A stretch of DNA of 64,000 bases, from contig NZ_CP109907.1 in assembly GCF_033097525.1 (NCBI RefSeq), positions 4,464,001 to 4,528,000 of the forward strand, read 5' to 3'. Every line of letters starts with the position of its first letter. Position 1 is the first letter of the stretch. The DNA is from Sphingobacterium sp. UGAL515B_05. Lineage in GTDB: Bacteria > Bacteroidota > Bacteroidia > Sphingobacteriales > Sphingobacteriaceae. Positions 50,883 to 59,936 of this stretch are shown in pieces. The position numbers were made by a program, and so were the translations under genes. Below the pieces are notes generated by a model that did no database searches, was not told where the DNA came from, and saw nothing but the letters and a program-made list of their open reading frames with translations.

Positions 50883-50910
50883 ACACAGGCATGCTGTGAT
50901 AAGATATCGG

Positions 50911-50943
50911 GGTTTTCCATGGAAATGGAAAACCTTTTTTATT
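50911..50943 (+). terminator. Terminator of the lipoprotein pair
   Basis: GGTTTTCCAT, loop GGAA, ATGGAAAACC, followed by TTTTTTATT. 28 bases after the stop. Confidence 0.9.
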
Positions 50944-51118
50944 GATCTTGATTTTCAGGCGAATTAAGCTCCCCGAGGATCCTAATCAGTATCGTGCTAA
51001 ATCGTTATTACGAATGGACTATTATGTTAAGAATTAAACTGTAATAAAAAAGTTATAGTGTCAAAGTGTAAAGTATACACCTTATTTTATATTTTAGTCT
51101 CTAATTACAAACCTAAAT

Positions 51119-52087
51119 ATGTTAAAAAGAATCTTTATTCCTGTTTTGTTATTTGCTGGCCTGCACGCTATGGCTCAGAAGACGTTCGAACCGTATGAGC
51201 AACCCATTGAAGGAACCAATCTGACGTTTAAAATGCTAGCAATCCCTGGTGGTAGTTTTAAAATGGGAACTACAAGCGGCGGGAAAGAAGATGAAAAACC
51301 TGCACATGAGGTGAAGTTGGACCCATTTTGGATGGGGCAGTATGAAGTAACCTGGGATCTCTTTGAGCCGTTTCTGTATAAAGATTATGAGATCGCAAAG
51401 AGTAAGGATGGTAAAGTATCCAAAGAGATTGATGCCGTTACTCGACCTACCAAACCCTATTTGGATATGACTTTTGGTTTTGGAAAAGAAGGACACCCAG
51501 CCTTGGCGATGACCCATTACAACGCCATCCAATTCTGTAAGTGGTTGTATGTCCGTACCGGTGTGTTTTATCGTTTACCAACAGAGGCTGAGTGGGAATA
51601 TGCAGCTCGAGCTGGTTCAAAGACAACTTATTTTTTCGGCGATCAAGCAACGCAACTGGCAGATTATGCCTGGTTTAAAGATAATGGTGAACAGAAAACA
51701 CATATTGTAGGACAGAAGAAACCGAACCCTTGGGGTCTTTATGATATTTATGGCAATGTTGCTGAGTGGACTTATGACCAATATAAGGCCGATAGTTACA
51801 ATGAAGGTAAAGGCAAAGTATTGAACAACCCTGTAGTTGTTCCAACGACCCTGTATCCACATGTTGTTCGGGGTGGTGCATTTGATAGTTCCTCGGAGGA
51901 TCTTCGTTCGGCGGCTCGTGGAGCTTCAGATCCGGTATGGAAACAATTGGATCCGCAAGTGCCCAAAAGCAACTGGTGGTTTCCGGAAGCACCGTTCGTA
52001 GGAATGAGGTTGGTAAGACCTGTTAATCCGCCTAGTCATGAAGAAATTATGGCTTATTATGATAAAAAACCAATTAAAGATTTTTAA
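51119..52087 (+). CDS. SUMF1/formylglycine-generating-enzyme-like protein, exported
   Basis: A 322-residue protein with signal peptide MLKRIFIPVLLFAGLHAMAQ. The SUMF1 fold is clear: IPGGSFKMGTTSGGKEDEKP at ~41-60, HEVKLDPFWMGQYEVTWDLF, RLPTEAEWEYAARAG near 155-169, and NVAEWTYDQY followed by VVRGGAFDSSSEDLRSAARG. The cysteines that do formylglycine chemistry (in the RGGSW...CR region of true FGE) are absent, so it is not an FGE in the strict sense; family members of this kind are sugar- or substrate-binding or catalyse other reactions. First gene of an eight-gene exported sugar-oxidation operon ending at 60566. Confidence 0.85.
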   Translation: MLKRIFIPVLLFAGLHAMAQKTFEPYEQPIEGTNLTFKMLAIPGGSFKMGTTSGGKEDEKPAHEVKLDPFWMGQYEVTWDLFEPFLYKDYEIAKSKDGKVSKEIDAVTRPTKPYLDMTFGFGKEGHPALAMTHYNAIQFCKWLYVRTGVFYRLPTEAEWEYAARAGSKTTYFFGDQATQLADYAWFKDNGEQKTHIVGQKKPNPWGLYDIYGNVAEWTYDQYKADSYNEGKGKVLNNPVVVPTTLYPHVVRGGAFDSSSEDLRSAARGASDPVWKQLDPQVPKSNWWFPEAPFVGMRLVRPVNPPSHEEIMAYYDKKPIKDF

Positions 52088-52114
52088 AAATAAAATAATC
52101 AATATAAAACTGTT

Positions 52115-53428
52115 ATGGAAAATCTAGAAAGAAGAGATTTTATTAAAACTTCTGCTGTAGTGGCCGGTGGTGCAATGTTGAGCTCGTTACCTTTATCGGG
52201 TGCCTATGCTGCTGGTTCGGATGTTATCAAAGTTGCTTTAGTGGGCTGTGGGGGCCGCGGAACTGGCGCTACTTTTGATGCGTTGAGTTCAGGAATGAAC
52301 ATTAAGGTTGTCGCTTTGGCTGATGCCTTTAAAGATAATTTAGATAGTACATATAATACGCTTAAAGAGAAATGGCAAGATAAGATTGATGTAAGCGATA
52401 ATCACAAATTTGTTGGATTTGACGCTTATAAAGATGCAATCCAATTGGCAGACGTTGTTATTTTGGCAACGCCGCCAGGATTTAGACCTACACACTTCGA
52501 GGAAGCAGTCCGTCAGGGTAAACATGTATTCATGGAGAAACCTGTCGCAGTTGATATTCCGGGTGTACAACAGGTATTGCGTGCAGCTGCGGAAGCTAAA
52601 CGTAAAAAACTGAATGTTGTCGTAGGATTACAACGTCGTTATCAAACCAATTACCGTGAGGCTATCAAACGTATTCACGAAGGTGCGATCGGTGATGTTA
52701 CCTCTGGACAAGTTTATTGGAACTCAGGTGGTGTATGGGTGCGTCCGCGCAAGCCAGAGCAAACTGAAATGGAGTACCAAATGCGTAACTGGTATTATTT
52801 TAACTGGTTGTGTGGCGATCATATCGTAGAACAGCACGTGCACAATATTGATATCGCGAATTGGGTGAAAGGTGCTTATCCCGTATCGATCCAAGGTACA
52901 GGGAGCAGAGCACACCGTACCGGCAAAGAGTATGGTGAAATCTATGATAATTTCGCATTGGAACTAACCTATGCTGACAACAGCGTTGTTTATAGTCAGT
53001 GTAGACACTTTGAAGGTATACATAACCGTGTAGACGAGCAATTCCAGGCAACGAAAGGACGTGCTTATCTTTCTGCAGGTGGACAGGCTGTATTGTACGA
53101 CTGGAAAGGAAAAGAAATCTATCGCCATGATGCTAAGGGCAATCCAAATCCTTATCAACAAGAACATAAAGAACTTTTTACAGCAATTTCGAAAGGCGAA
53201 TATAAATTTGATAATGCAGAATATGGTGCTTATAGTACGTTGACAGGTATTATCGGGCGTATCGCTTGTTATACAGGCAAGGTGATCAAATGGGATGAAG
53301 CCTTGAAATCTACCATCAAATTGGGACCAGATGTACTTGCTTGGGATGCTAAACCAAAATTGCTTCCGGATGCAGAAGGTTTCTACCCTGTAGCGATGCC
53401 TGGTCAAAACACAAACCTATATATTTAA
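52115..53428 (+). CDS. Gfo/Idh/MocA-family oxidoreductase, Tat-exported
   Basis: A 437-residue NAD(P)-dependent dehydrogenase. The N-terminus RRDFIKTSAVVAGGAMLSSL is a twin-arginine signal, so it is folded and exported. Rossmann motif KVALVGCGGRGTGATFDAL near 40-58, and catalytic EKP block HVFMEKPVAVDIPGVQQVL near 140-158 with the essential Lys of the family. The C-terminal domain is the usual open beta-sheet (WYYFNWLCGDHIVEQHVHNI with a catalytic His/Asp). It probably oxidises a sugar hydroxyl. A second homologue is at 58484-59917; here the EKP is normal, there it is QKP. Confidence 0.9.
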   Translation: MENLERRDFIKTSAVVAGGAMLSSLPLSGAYAAGSDVIKVALVGCGGRGTGATFDALSSGMNIKVVALADAFKDNLDSTYNTLKEKWQDKIDVSDNHKFVGFDAYKDAIQLADVVILATPPGFRPTHFEEAVRQGKHVFMEKPVAVDIPGVQQVLRAAAEAKRKKLNVVVGLQRRYQTNYREAIKRIHEGAIGDVTSGQVYWNSGGVWVRPRKPEQTEMEYQMRNWYYFNWLCGDHIVEQHVHNIDIANWVKGAYPVSIQGTGSRAHRTGKEYGEIYDNFALELTYADNSVVYSQCRHFEGIHNRVDEQFQATKGRAYLSAGGQAVLYDWKGKEIYRHDAKGNPNPYQQEHKELFTAISKGEYKFDNAEYGAYSTLTGIIGRIACYTGKVIKWDEALKSTIKLGPDVLAWDAKPKLLPDAEGFYPVAMPGQNTNLYI

Positions 53429-53440
53429 GTTTTTGGGCCG

Positions 53441-54463
53441 ATGGGATTAAGGTGGAATTTGTGTCTTCTATTTTTTGTCACGATTTGTTGCAGTGATGTA
53501 CAGGCGCAAATACCATCAACGAAACTCCATAAAATTCGGCTGGAGGGACCCGCGCAAGGCACCCAATTCCATATCACTTACTTCGCTTCCGACAGTCTTG
53601 TTAGACGGTCGGAAGTTGACAGTATTTTAACGGCGATCGATTTGTCGATGTCAATTTATCGGAAGGACTCCAGAATATCCAAGTTCAATACAGATACGGT
53701 AATATCTATCGTGATGGATAGTCATATGGCCAAGGTGATAAAAGCTTCCTTTAAATATCATAAATTATCGAAAGGTCAATTCGATATTACTATTGCCCCG
53801 CTAGTCAACCTATGGGGCTTTGGTGCTAATAAGAGTCCGGTCGCTCCAGATTCGGCGACGGTGCTAAAAGCGAAGGAACTGGTGGGAATGCACTATTTGA
53901 AGGTTAGCGGCAATCGGCTGATCAAAAAGAAGAAAGGGATTAAAATAGATGTCAATGGTATTGCCCAGGGCTATACGGTGGATGTTTTGGCCGACTATCT
54001 TGGGCGAAAGGGAATTGCCAATTATATGGTAGAGGTCGGTGGTGAAATCAGGGCTTTGGGGACTCCGCCAGGTGGGCAGGGCTTTTCTATTGGTATTGTT
54101 CAGCCCGATGATGCGGGTGGAGAGGAATTGATGACCGCTGTTGCGCAGCTCAAAGAAGGGGCGCTGACAACGGCAGGCAGTTTCGAAAAGTTTATTAAGT
54201 ACAAAGGGAAAAAATTGGGTCATCATATCGACCCTGTCTCGGGTTTTCCATACATGACCGATATCTTGAGTGTCAGCGTCTATGCGAAGACTGCTATGGA
54301 AGCGGATGTACTGGACAATTATTTTATGGGCATGGAACCCGAACAAATTAAGACAAAGGCCAAAAAATTGAAGGGTGTGGAGGTTTTTGTCATTTTTAAA
54401 AATAAAAATCAGTCCATTGAAGCGATTTATTCGGATGGATTTGGTAAATTATTTAAAAATTAA
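53441..54463 (+). CDS. apbE: FAD:protein FMN transferase (ApbE)
   Basis: A 340-residue exported flavin transferase that attaches FMN covalently to Thr/Ser of target proteins. Signal peptide LLFFVTICCSDVQAQ. Key blocks: KIDVNGIAQGYTVDVLADYL near 168-187, MVEVGGEIRALGTPP near 194-208 and TAGSFEKFIKYKGKKLGHHID near 246-266 with HHIDPVSGFP giving the Asp/His metal site. It starts 12 bases after the first Gfo/Idh/MocA gene. No FMN-accepting partner (D/E-[GS]-A-T motif) is recognisable in this operon, which is odd. Confidence 0.92.
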   Translation: MGLRWNLCLLFFVTICCSDVQAQIPSTKLHKIRLEGPAQGTQFHITYFASDSLVRRSEVDSILTAIDLSMSIYRKDSRISKFNTDTVISIVMDSHMAKVIKASFKYHKLSKGQFDITIAPLVNLWGFGANKSPVAPDSATVLKAKELVGMHYLKVSGNRLIKKKKGIKIDVNGIAQGYTVDVLADYLGRKGIANYMVEVGGEIRALGTPPGGQGFSIGIVQPDDAGGEELMTAVAQLKEGALTTAGSFEKFIKYKGKKLGHHIDPVSGFPYMTDILSVSVYAKTAMEADVLDNYFMGMEPEQIKTKAKKLKGVEVFVIFKNKNQSIEAIYSDGFGKLFKN

Positions 54464-54478
54464 TCAATTATAAATAAA

Positions 54479-55402
54479 ATGAAGAGATCGGATTTTATTA
54501 AAGGTAGTCTTTTGGCCGCCGGGGCAGGACTAGCTGGACAGACTTTTGCGTCAACCACTCAAAATACAGCAAATACGATGGATAAAGGAAAGACATTTAA
54601 CTTAAATTATGCCCCGCATCAGGGGATGTTCAAAAATCATGCAGGTGACAATTTCCTAGATGAAATTCGGTATATGTATGATTTGGGATTTCGTGGAATA
54701 GAAGATAATGGCTATTTGGGCAGAACATTGGATGAGCAGAAGAAGATCGGTGATTTATTGGCTAAGTTAGGCATGACCATGGGTGTATTTGTTGTGGATG
54801 GCGGACAAAACTGGATGCCTTCTTTAGCGACAGGTAAACAGGAGTATTTGGACAAGTTTGTCGAAACATGCAAGAAATCTGTCGAAGCTGCCAAGCGTTG
54901 CAATGCAAAATGGCTGACTGTGGTACCTGGCTTTTATGAAAGAAAACTACCTTGGGGTAATCAGTTCAGCAATATACTTACTGCGATGCGTAAGGGTGCG
55001 GAGATCTTTGAACCACATGGTTTGGTGATGGTTTTGGAAACCTTAAGTGATACACCAGATCTATTTTTGCAGCAAACTCATGAGACCTATGCTTTATGTA
55101 AGGCTGTGAACAGTCCATCCTGTAAAATCTTATATGATATTTATCATATGCAACGTACCGAGGGAGATTTAATTGCAAATATGAATCGCTGCTGGGATGA
55201 AATTGCTTATATTCAAATCGGCGATAATCCAGGTCGTAAGGAACCGACTACAGGAGAGATCAATTATAAAAACGTATTCAAACACATTCATAGTAAAGGA
55301 TATAAGGGTATCATGGGGATGGAACATGGTATTTCCAAACCTGGTAAAGAGGGTGAGGATCGCTTGGTGGCAGCTTATCGGGAGGTCGATAGCTTTTTGT
55401 AA
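54479..55402 (+). CDS. Sugar phosphate isomerase/epimerase-type TIM-barrel protein (hydroxypyruvate isomerase-like), exported
   Basis: A 307-residue AP-endonuclease-2-type TIM barrel. It has an N-terminal FIKGSLLAAGAGLAGQTFA signal with a single Arg/Lys-Arg start (MKRSDF), of the Tat-like kind seen on many Bacteroidota sugar enzymes. Barrel marks: EIRYMYDLGFRGIEDNGYLG near 60-79, WLTVVPGFYERK near 140-151, ILYDIYHMQRTEGDLI near 219-234 (metal His/Asp), and GIMGMEHGISKPGKEGE near the end. Expected to isomerise or epimerise an oxidised sugar produced by its operon partners. Substrate unknown. Confidence 0.85.
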   Translation: MKRSDFIKGSLLAAGAGLAGQTFASTTQNTANTMDKGKTFNLNYAPHQGMFKNHAGDNFLDEIRYMYDLGFRGIEDNGYLGRTLDEQKKIGDLLAKLGMTMGVFVVDGGQNWMPSLATGKQEYLDKFVETCKKSVEAAKRCNAKWLTVVPGFYERKLPWGNQFSNILTAMRKGAEIFEPHGLVMVLETLSDTPDLFLQQTHETYALCKAVNSPSCKILYDIYHMQRTEGDLIANMNRCWDEIAYIQIGDNPGRKEPTTGEINYKNVFKHIHSKGYKGIMGMEHGISKPGKEGEDRLVAAYREVDSFL

Positions 55403-55494
55403 TATTTTAATAGTGTACTATTGACAATTAGATTTAATTTCTTAAATTGAGCAGGTAAAACCAATTAGTAGTATTGTAAAACACCATTTTTTTT

Positions 55495-56736
55495 ATGATT
55501 TCATCAACAATAAAATTTAAACTATCCTTCATGATGTTCCTCGAATTTTTTATTTGGGGGGGATGGTTTGTCACATTAGGTACTTTTTTGAGCAAGAATT
55601 TGAATGCAACAGAATTTGAAAAGGCTAATGTATTTTCTACACAATCATTGGGTGCTATTATCGCTCCCTTTATTGTCGGAATGATTGCGGACCGTTATTT
55701 CAATGCGGAACGTATTTTGGGTGTTTTACACTTGGTCGGTGCGGTATTGATGTATCAGATGTATGGTGCTGCAGACATGTCGACATTTTATCCGTATGTT
55801 TTGGCCTATATGATACTTTACATGCCAACATTGGCTTTGACTAGTTCAGTTTCTTTTCGCCAATTGACAAATCCGGAAAAACAATTCTCAGGAATACGTA
55901 TCTGGGGAACTATTGGCTGGATCGTAGCTGGTTTAGTTATCAGTTATTTTTGGGATGCAAAAGCATCAGAAGGAGCATTAAAAAATACTTTCCTATTATC
56001 GGGTGTTGCTTCTTTAGTATTGGGTGTATTTTCTTTTGCACTGCCTAAAACGCCACCGGTTAAATTGGATGAAACCGAAAAACCATCCTTTGCATCAATC
56101 ATTGGTCTGGATGCGATCAAATTGTTAAAAGACAAAAACTTCTTTATCTTTTTCATTTCTTCGGTATTGATCTGTATTCCTTTGGCATTTTATTATTCGA
56201 ATGCAAACCCTTTTCTTTCTGAGATAGGGCTAGAAAATGCTACTGGTAAAATGACAATCGGTCAGGGCTCTGAGGTACTGTTCTTATTGGCCTTACCAAT
56301 TTTCTTTACAAGATTTGGCTTTAAGAAGACAATTTTAGTCGGTATGTTGGCTTGGGTAATCCGTTATCTATTATTTGCTTATGGCAATGCGGGCGAATTA
56401 TCGTTCATGTTGTTGATCGGTATTGCATTGCACGGTATCTGTTACGACTTTTTCTTTGTTTCGGGACAGATTTATACGGATAGCAAAGCTGGCGTTAAAT
56501 ACAAATCAGCAGCACAGGGCTTGATCACTTTGGCAACCTATGGCGTTGGACAGTTGATCGGTTTCTGGGTAGCGGGTTATGTAGGAGACAAATACAAAGA
56601 AATGAAAACAACAGACCTAGCGGGATTTTGGAATCATACCTGGGTTGTACCTGCTATTATCGCAGCTGTTGTATTTTTTATCTTTTTAGCTTTTTTCAAA
56701 GACGAAAAGATCGACAGTACAAATGCTGCACACTAA
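55495..56736 (+). CDS. MFS transporter, nucleoside:H+ symporter-like (NupG/XapB family)
   Basis: A 413-residue twelve-helix inner-membrane carrier. The family look is given by MMFLEFFIWGGWFVTLGTFL near the N-terminus, TQSLGAIIAPFIVGMIADRYF (helix 2 with the loop Asp-Arg-Tyr) and the central loop with PVKLDETEKPSF. Homologues in Bacteroidota sit in sugar-oxidation operons like this one and are thought to import sugars or keto-sugars rather than nucleosides, but that is not shown. Weakest spacing in the operon (92 bases upstream). Confidence 0.85.
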   Translation: MISSTIKFKLSFMMFLEFFIWGGWFVTLGTFLSKNLNATEFEKANVFSTQSLGAIIAPFIVGMIADRYFNAERILGVLHLVGAVLMYQMYGAADMSTFYPYVLAYMILYMPTLALTSSVSFRQLTNPEKQFSGIRIWGTIGWIVAGLVISYFWDAKASEGALKNTFLLSGVASLVLGVFSFALPKTPPVKLDETEKPSFASIIGLDAIKLLKDKNFFIFFISSVLICIPLAFYYSNANPFLSEIGLENATGKMTIGQGSEVLFLLALPIFFTRFGFKKTILVGMLAWVIRYLLFAYGNAGELSFMLLIGIALHGICYDFFFVSGQIYTDSKAGVKYKSAAQGLITLATYGVGQLIGFWVAGYVGDKYKEMKTTDLAGFWNHTWVVPAIIAAVVFFIFLAFFKDEKIDSTNAAH

Positions 56737-56778
56737 ACAGAAAAAATAACTATTTAAAAACAAATAATTAGAAGAGAG

Positions 56779-58464
56779 ATGGCAACAAATACTTATGACG
56801 CAATTGTAATCGGTTCGGGGATAAGTGGTGGATGGGCTGCGAAAGAATTGACAGAGAAAGGGCTGAAAACAATTATGCTGGAGCGTGGTCGTAACATTGA
56901 ACACATCAAGGATTATACTGCGCCAAATAAAAATCCATGGGAATGGCCTCATGCTGGCGGTCGTACGCAACAAATGATCGAAGATTATCCGGTTTTGCGT
57001 AGAGATTATCCTTTGAATGAGAAGAACCTGGATTTTTGGGTAAATGAAAAAGAGAGTCCATATACCGAAGTAAAACGTTTTGACTGGTACCGTGGGTATC
57101 ATGTTGGTGGACGTTCTTTAATGTGGGGAAGACAATCTTATCGTTTGGGCGATTTGGATTTTGAAGCTAACTTAAAAGATGGCCACGGTGTGGATTGGCC
57201 GATTCGTTATAAGGATATTGCCCCTTGGTATAGTTATGCTGAAAAATTTGCGGGAATCTCTGGAAATAGAGATGGTGTGCCATCTTTGCCCGATGGAGAT
57301 TACATGCCTGCAATGGCGATGAATATTGTTGAAAAAGACCTGGCTGAGCGTTTGAAAAAACAATATGGTGGTCAACGTCATTTCATCATGGGTAGAACAG
57401 CAAACATTACTGTTCCGCATCATGACCGTGTAAATTGTCAATATCAAAATCAATGTTGGTTGGGCTGTAATTTTGGTGCTTATTTCAGTACGCAATCGGC
57501 GACTCTTCCTGCAGCAAAAAAGACAAATAACTTGACTTTGCGTCCTTTTTCCATCGTAACAAAAATTATCTACGATAAAAACACGAAAAAGGCAAAAGGC
57601 GTTGAGATTGTTGATGCTGAAACAAACCAAACTTATGAGTTTTTCGCTAAAGTGATTTTTGTTTGTGCATCTGCATTGAACTCGACTTGGGTGTTGATGA
57701 ACTCGGCTACAGATGTTTGGGAAGGCGGACTTGGTAGTAGCAGCGGTGAATTGGGCCACAATTTGATGGATCACCATTTCCGTTGTGGTGCTGGTGGTAA
57801 AATAGATGGCTATTTGGATAGTTATGTTTATGGCCGTAGACCAACAGGTTTATATGTACCACGTTTTGTGAACGTCGAAGGTGATACCAAAAAACGCGAC
57901 TATGTACGCGGATTTGGCTACCAAGGTGCTGCGGGTCGTGGACGTTGGTCTGGTGCAGTAGCCGAGATGGAAGTAGGTGGCGCTTGGAAAGATGCAATCT
58001 GTGAGCCAGGCGACTGGACGGTTGGCTTCACCGCATTTGGGGAAACCTTGCCATATCACGAAAATAAAATTACACTTGACAAGAGCAAAAAAGATAAATG
58101 GGGCTTACCTGTATTGTCTTTTGACGCTGAGATTAAGGATAATGAATTGAAGATGCGTGGTGACATGCAAAATGAAATGAAGGAAATGTTGGAAAGCATT
58201 GGCGTAAAGGATACCTATACATACGATAACGTATATGGTCTGGGTCAAGGTATCCACGAAATGGGAACTGCGCGTATGGGACGTGATCCAAAAACTTCTG
58301 TCTTAAATGGTAACAATCAGGTTTGGGATGCATTGAATGTTTTCGTAACGGACGGCGCTTGTATGACTTCTGCAGGTTGTGTCAACCCTTCATTAACGTA
58401 TATGGCGCTTACTGCTCGTGCGGTTGATTTCGCAGTGAGCGAATTGAAAAAAGGTAACATCTAA
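56779..58464 (+). CDS. GMC-family FAD-dependent oxidoreductase (glucoside 3-dehydrogenase-like large subunit)
   Basis: A 561-residue flavin oxidoreductase. FAD motif IVIGSGISGGWAAKEL at 9-24, then GGRSLMWGRQSYR near 113-125. Active-site His-493 in GIHEMGTARMG and Asn-536 in GCVNPSLTYM are the GMC pair. Cysteines in NQCWLGCNFGAYF near 220-232 recall the iron-sulfur-linked Cys of bacterial glucose dehydrogenase alpha subunits. No own signal peptide; export would be by hitch-hiking on the partner subunit at 59937-60566. It most likely oxidises C3 of a glycoside to the 3-keto sugar and passes electrons to a cytochrome that is not in the window. Confidence 0.88.
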   Translation: MATNTYDAIVIGSGISGGWAAKELTEKGLKTIMLERGRNIEHIKDYTAPNKNPWEWPHAGGRTQQMIEDYPVLRRDYPLNEKNLDFWVNEKESPYTEVKRFDWYRGYHVGGRSLMWGRQSYRLGDLDFEANLKDGHGVDWPIRYKDIAPWYSYAEKFAGISGNRDGVPSLPDGDYMPAMAMNIVEKDLAERLKKQYGGQRHFIMGRTANITVPHHDRVNCQYQNQCWLGCNFGAYFSTQSATLPAAKKTNNLTLRPFSIVTKIIYDKNTKKAKGVEIVDAETNQTYEFFAKVIFVCASALNSTWVLMNSATDVWEGGLGSSSGELGHNLMDHHFRCGAGGKIDGYLDSYVYGRRPTGLYVPRFVNVEGDTKKRDYVRGFGYQGAAGRGRWSGAVAEMEVGGAWKDAICEPGDWTVGFTAFGETLPYHENKITLDKSKKDKWGLPVLSFDAEIKDNELKMRGDMQNEMKEMLESIGVKDTYTYDNVYGLGQGIHEMGTARMGRDPKTSVLNGNNQVWDALNVFVTDGACMTSAGCVNPSLTYMALTARAVDFAVSELKKGNI

Positions 58465-58483
58465 TAGCTAAAGATTGATAACA

Positions 58484-59917
58484 ATGGAAAATAACTCAAA
58501 TAAGACGAGTAGAAGAGGTTTTATAAAGAGCGCGGCAACAGCTGCTGCGGCTTTTATGATCGTCCCTCGCCATGTATTGGGCGGAAATGGCTTTACAGCT
58601 CCAAGTGACAAATTACAAGTAGCAGGTATTGGTGTAGGGGGTAAAGGTTTTAGTGACATCAACGCATTTCATGATTCAGGAAAAGCAGATTTAGCTTTCT
58701 TGTGTGATGTGGACGATCGTCGCGCTGCCGGTGCGTTGAAACGTTACCCGAAAGCAAAATATTACAAAGACTACCGTGAGATGTTGGATAAGGAGCACAA
58801 ACGTATAGAAGCCGTTTCTGTATCAACTCCAGATCATCAACATGCGATTCAAGCGCTTGCAGCTATGCAATTGGGTAAACACGTGTACGTTCAAAAACCG
58901 TTGACTCACGATGTATGGGAAGCGAGAGCATTGACGCATGCAGCTAAGAAATATAAGGTTGTTACCCAAATGGGAAATCAAGGTGCATCAAATGATGGAC
59001 CACGTTTTGTACGTGAATGGTACGAAGCAGGTCTGATCGGTGATGTACATACGGTATATTGTTGGACAGATCGTCCGGTATGGCCTTCAGGTATTGCATG
59101 GCCTACAGGCAAGGCTGAAGTTCCAAAAGAATTGGATTGGGATCTTTGGTTAGGTACAGCGCCTTATAAAGAATATGTCGATAAATTGGTGCCTTTCAAC
59201 TGGCGTGGCTGGTGGGATTACGGTACAGGTGCATTGGGCGATATGGGCTGTCACTTGTTGGAAGTTCCTTTCAGTACTTTAGGATTGACTTATGTACAAG
59301 ATGTACAGGCTACTGTAGGATCGGTGTATGTGGATGAGTTCAAACGCGGATATTTCCCTGAAAGTTGCCCTCCATCGAGCCATGCGACATTAACTTTCCC
59401 TAAAACACCACGTACAAATGGTCCGGTGACTTTACATTGGATGGATGGTGGTATTCAGCCTGCTCGTCCGGATGAATTAGGTCCAAACGAAATTTTTGGT
59501 GACGGTGGTAACGGTATCTTACTTGTTGGTACAAAAGGGAAAATCCTTGCAGATACCTACGGTCAGAATGCGCGTTTATTGCCAACGTCAAGAAAAGAGC
59601 AAGTGGCTCAGAAATATGCCCGTGTACCGGGACAAGAAGGCGGACACTACGCACAATGGGTTGAAGCTTGTCAAGCTGGATACGGCAAGAAAGAAGTGAG
59701 TTCACCTTTTGAAATAGCAGGTCCGTTGACAGAAGCTTTATTAATGGCTAACCTGGCGATCAGAGGTGCTGATTTACGTATTGATGGCAAATACCCTGGA
59801 CGTAACTTAAAGTTGTTGTGGGATAACGATAATATGCGTGTCACAAACTTTGATAACGTTAATCAGTATGTAAAACGTAATTACAGACAAGGTTGGGAAA
59901 TGAAATATAATTTCTAA
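58484..59917 (+). CDS. Gfo/Idh/MocA-family oxidoreductase, Tat-exported (second copy)
   Basis: A 477-residue dehydrogenase started at the ATG at 58484 (a start three codons earlier would be non-ATG). N-terminus KTSRRGFIKSAATAAAAFMI is a twin-arginine signal. Rossmann part VAGIGVGGKGFSDINAF near 45-61, and VYVQKPLTHDVWEARAL near 131-147: the family's EKP is QKP, a variant common in this subgroup. The C-terminal domain contains WWDYGTGALGDMGCHLLEVP. It sits between the GMC gene and its small subunit, 19 bases from each, so it may act on the 3-keto sugar they make. Confidence 0.9.
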   Translation: MENNSNKTSRRGFIKSAATAAAAFMIVPRHVLGGNGFTAPSDKLQVAGIGVGGKGFSDINAFHDSGKADLAFLCDVDDRRAAGALKRYPKAKYYKDYREMLDKEHKRIEAVSVSTPDHQHAIQALAAMQLGKHVYVQKPLTHDVWEARALTHAAKKYKVVTQMGNQGASNDGPRFVREWYEAGLIGDVHTVYCWTDRPVWPSGIAWPTGKAEVPKELDWDLWLGTAPYKEYVDKLVPFNWRGWWDYGTGALGDMGCHLLEVPFSTLGLTYVQDVQATVGSVYVDEFKRGYFPESCPPSSHATLTFPKTPRTNGPVTLHWMDGGIQPARPDELGPNEIFGDGGNGILLVGTKGKILADTYGQNARLLPTSRKEQVAQKYARVPGQEGGHYAQWVEACQAGYGKKEVSSPFEIAGPLTEALLMANLAIRGADLRIDGKYPGRNLKLLWDNDNMRVTNFDNVNQYVKRNYRQGWEMKYNF

Positions 59918-59936
59918 AATTAAGATATTTAGTAGT

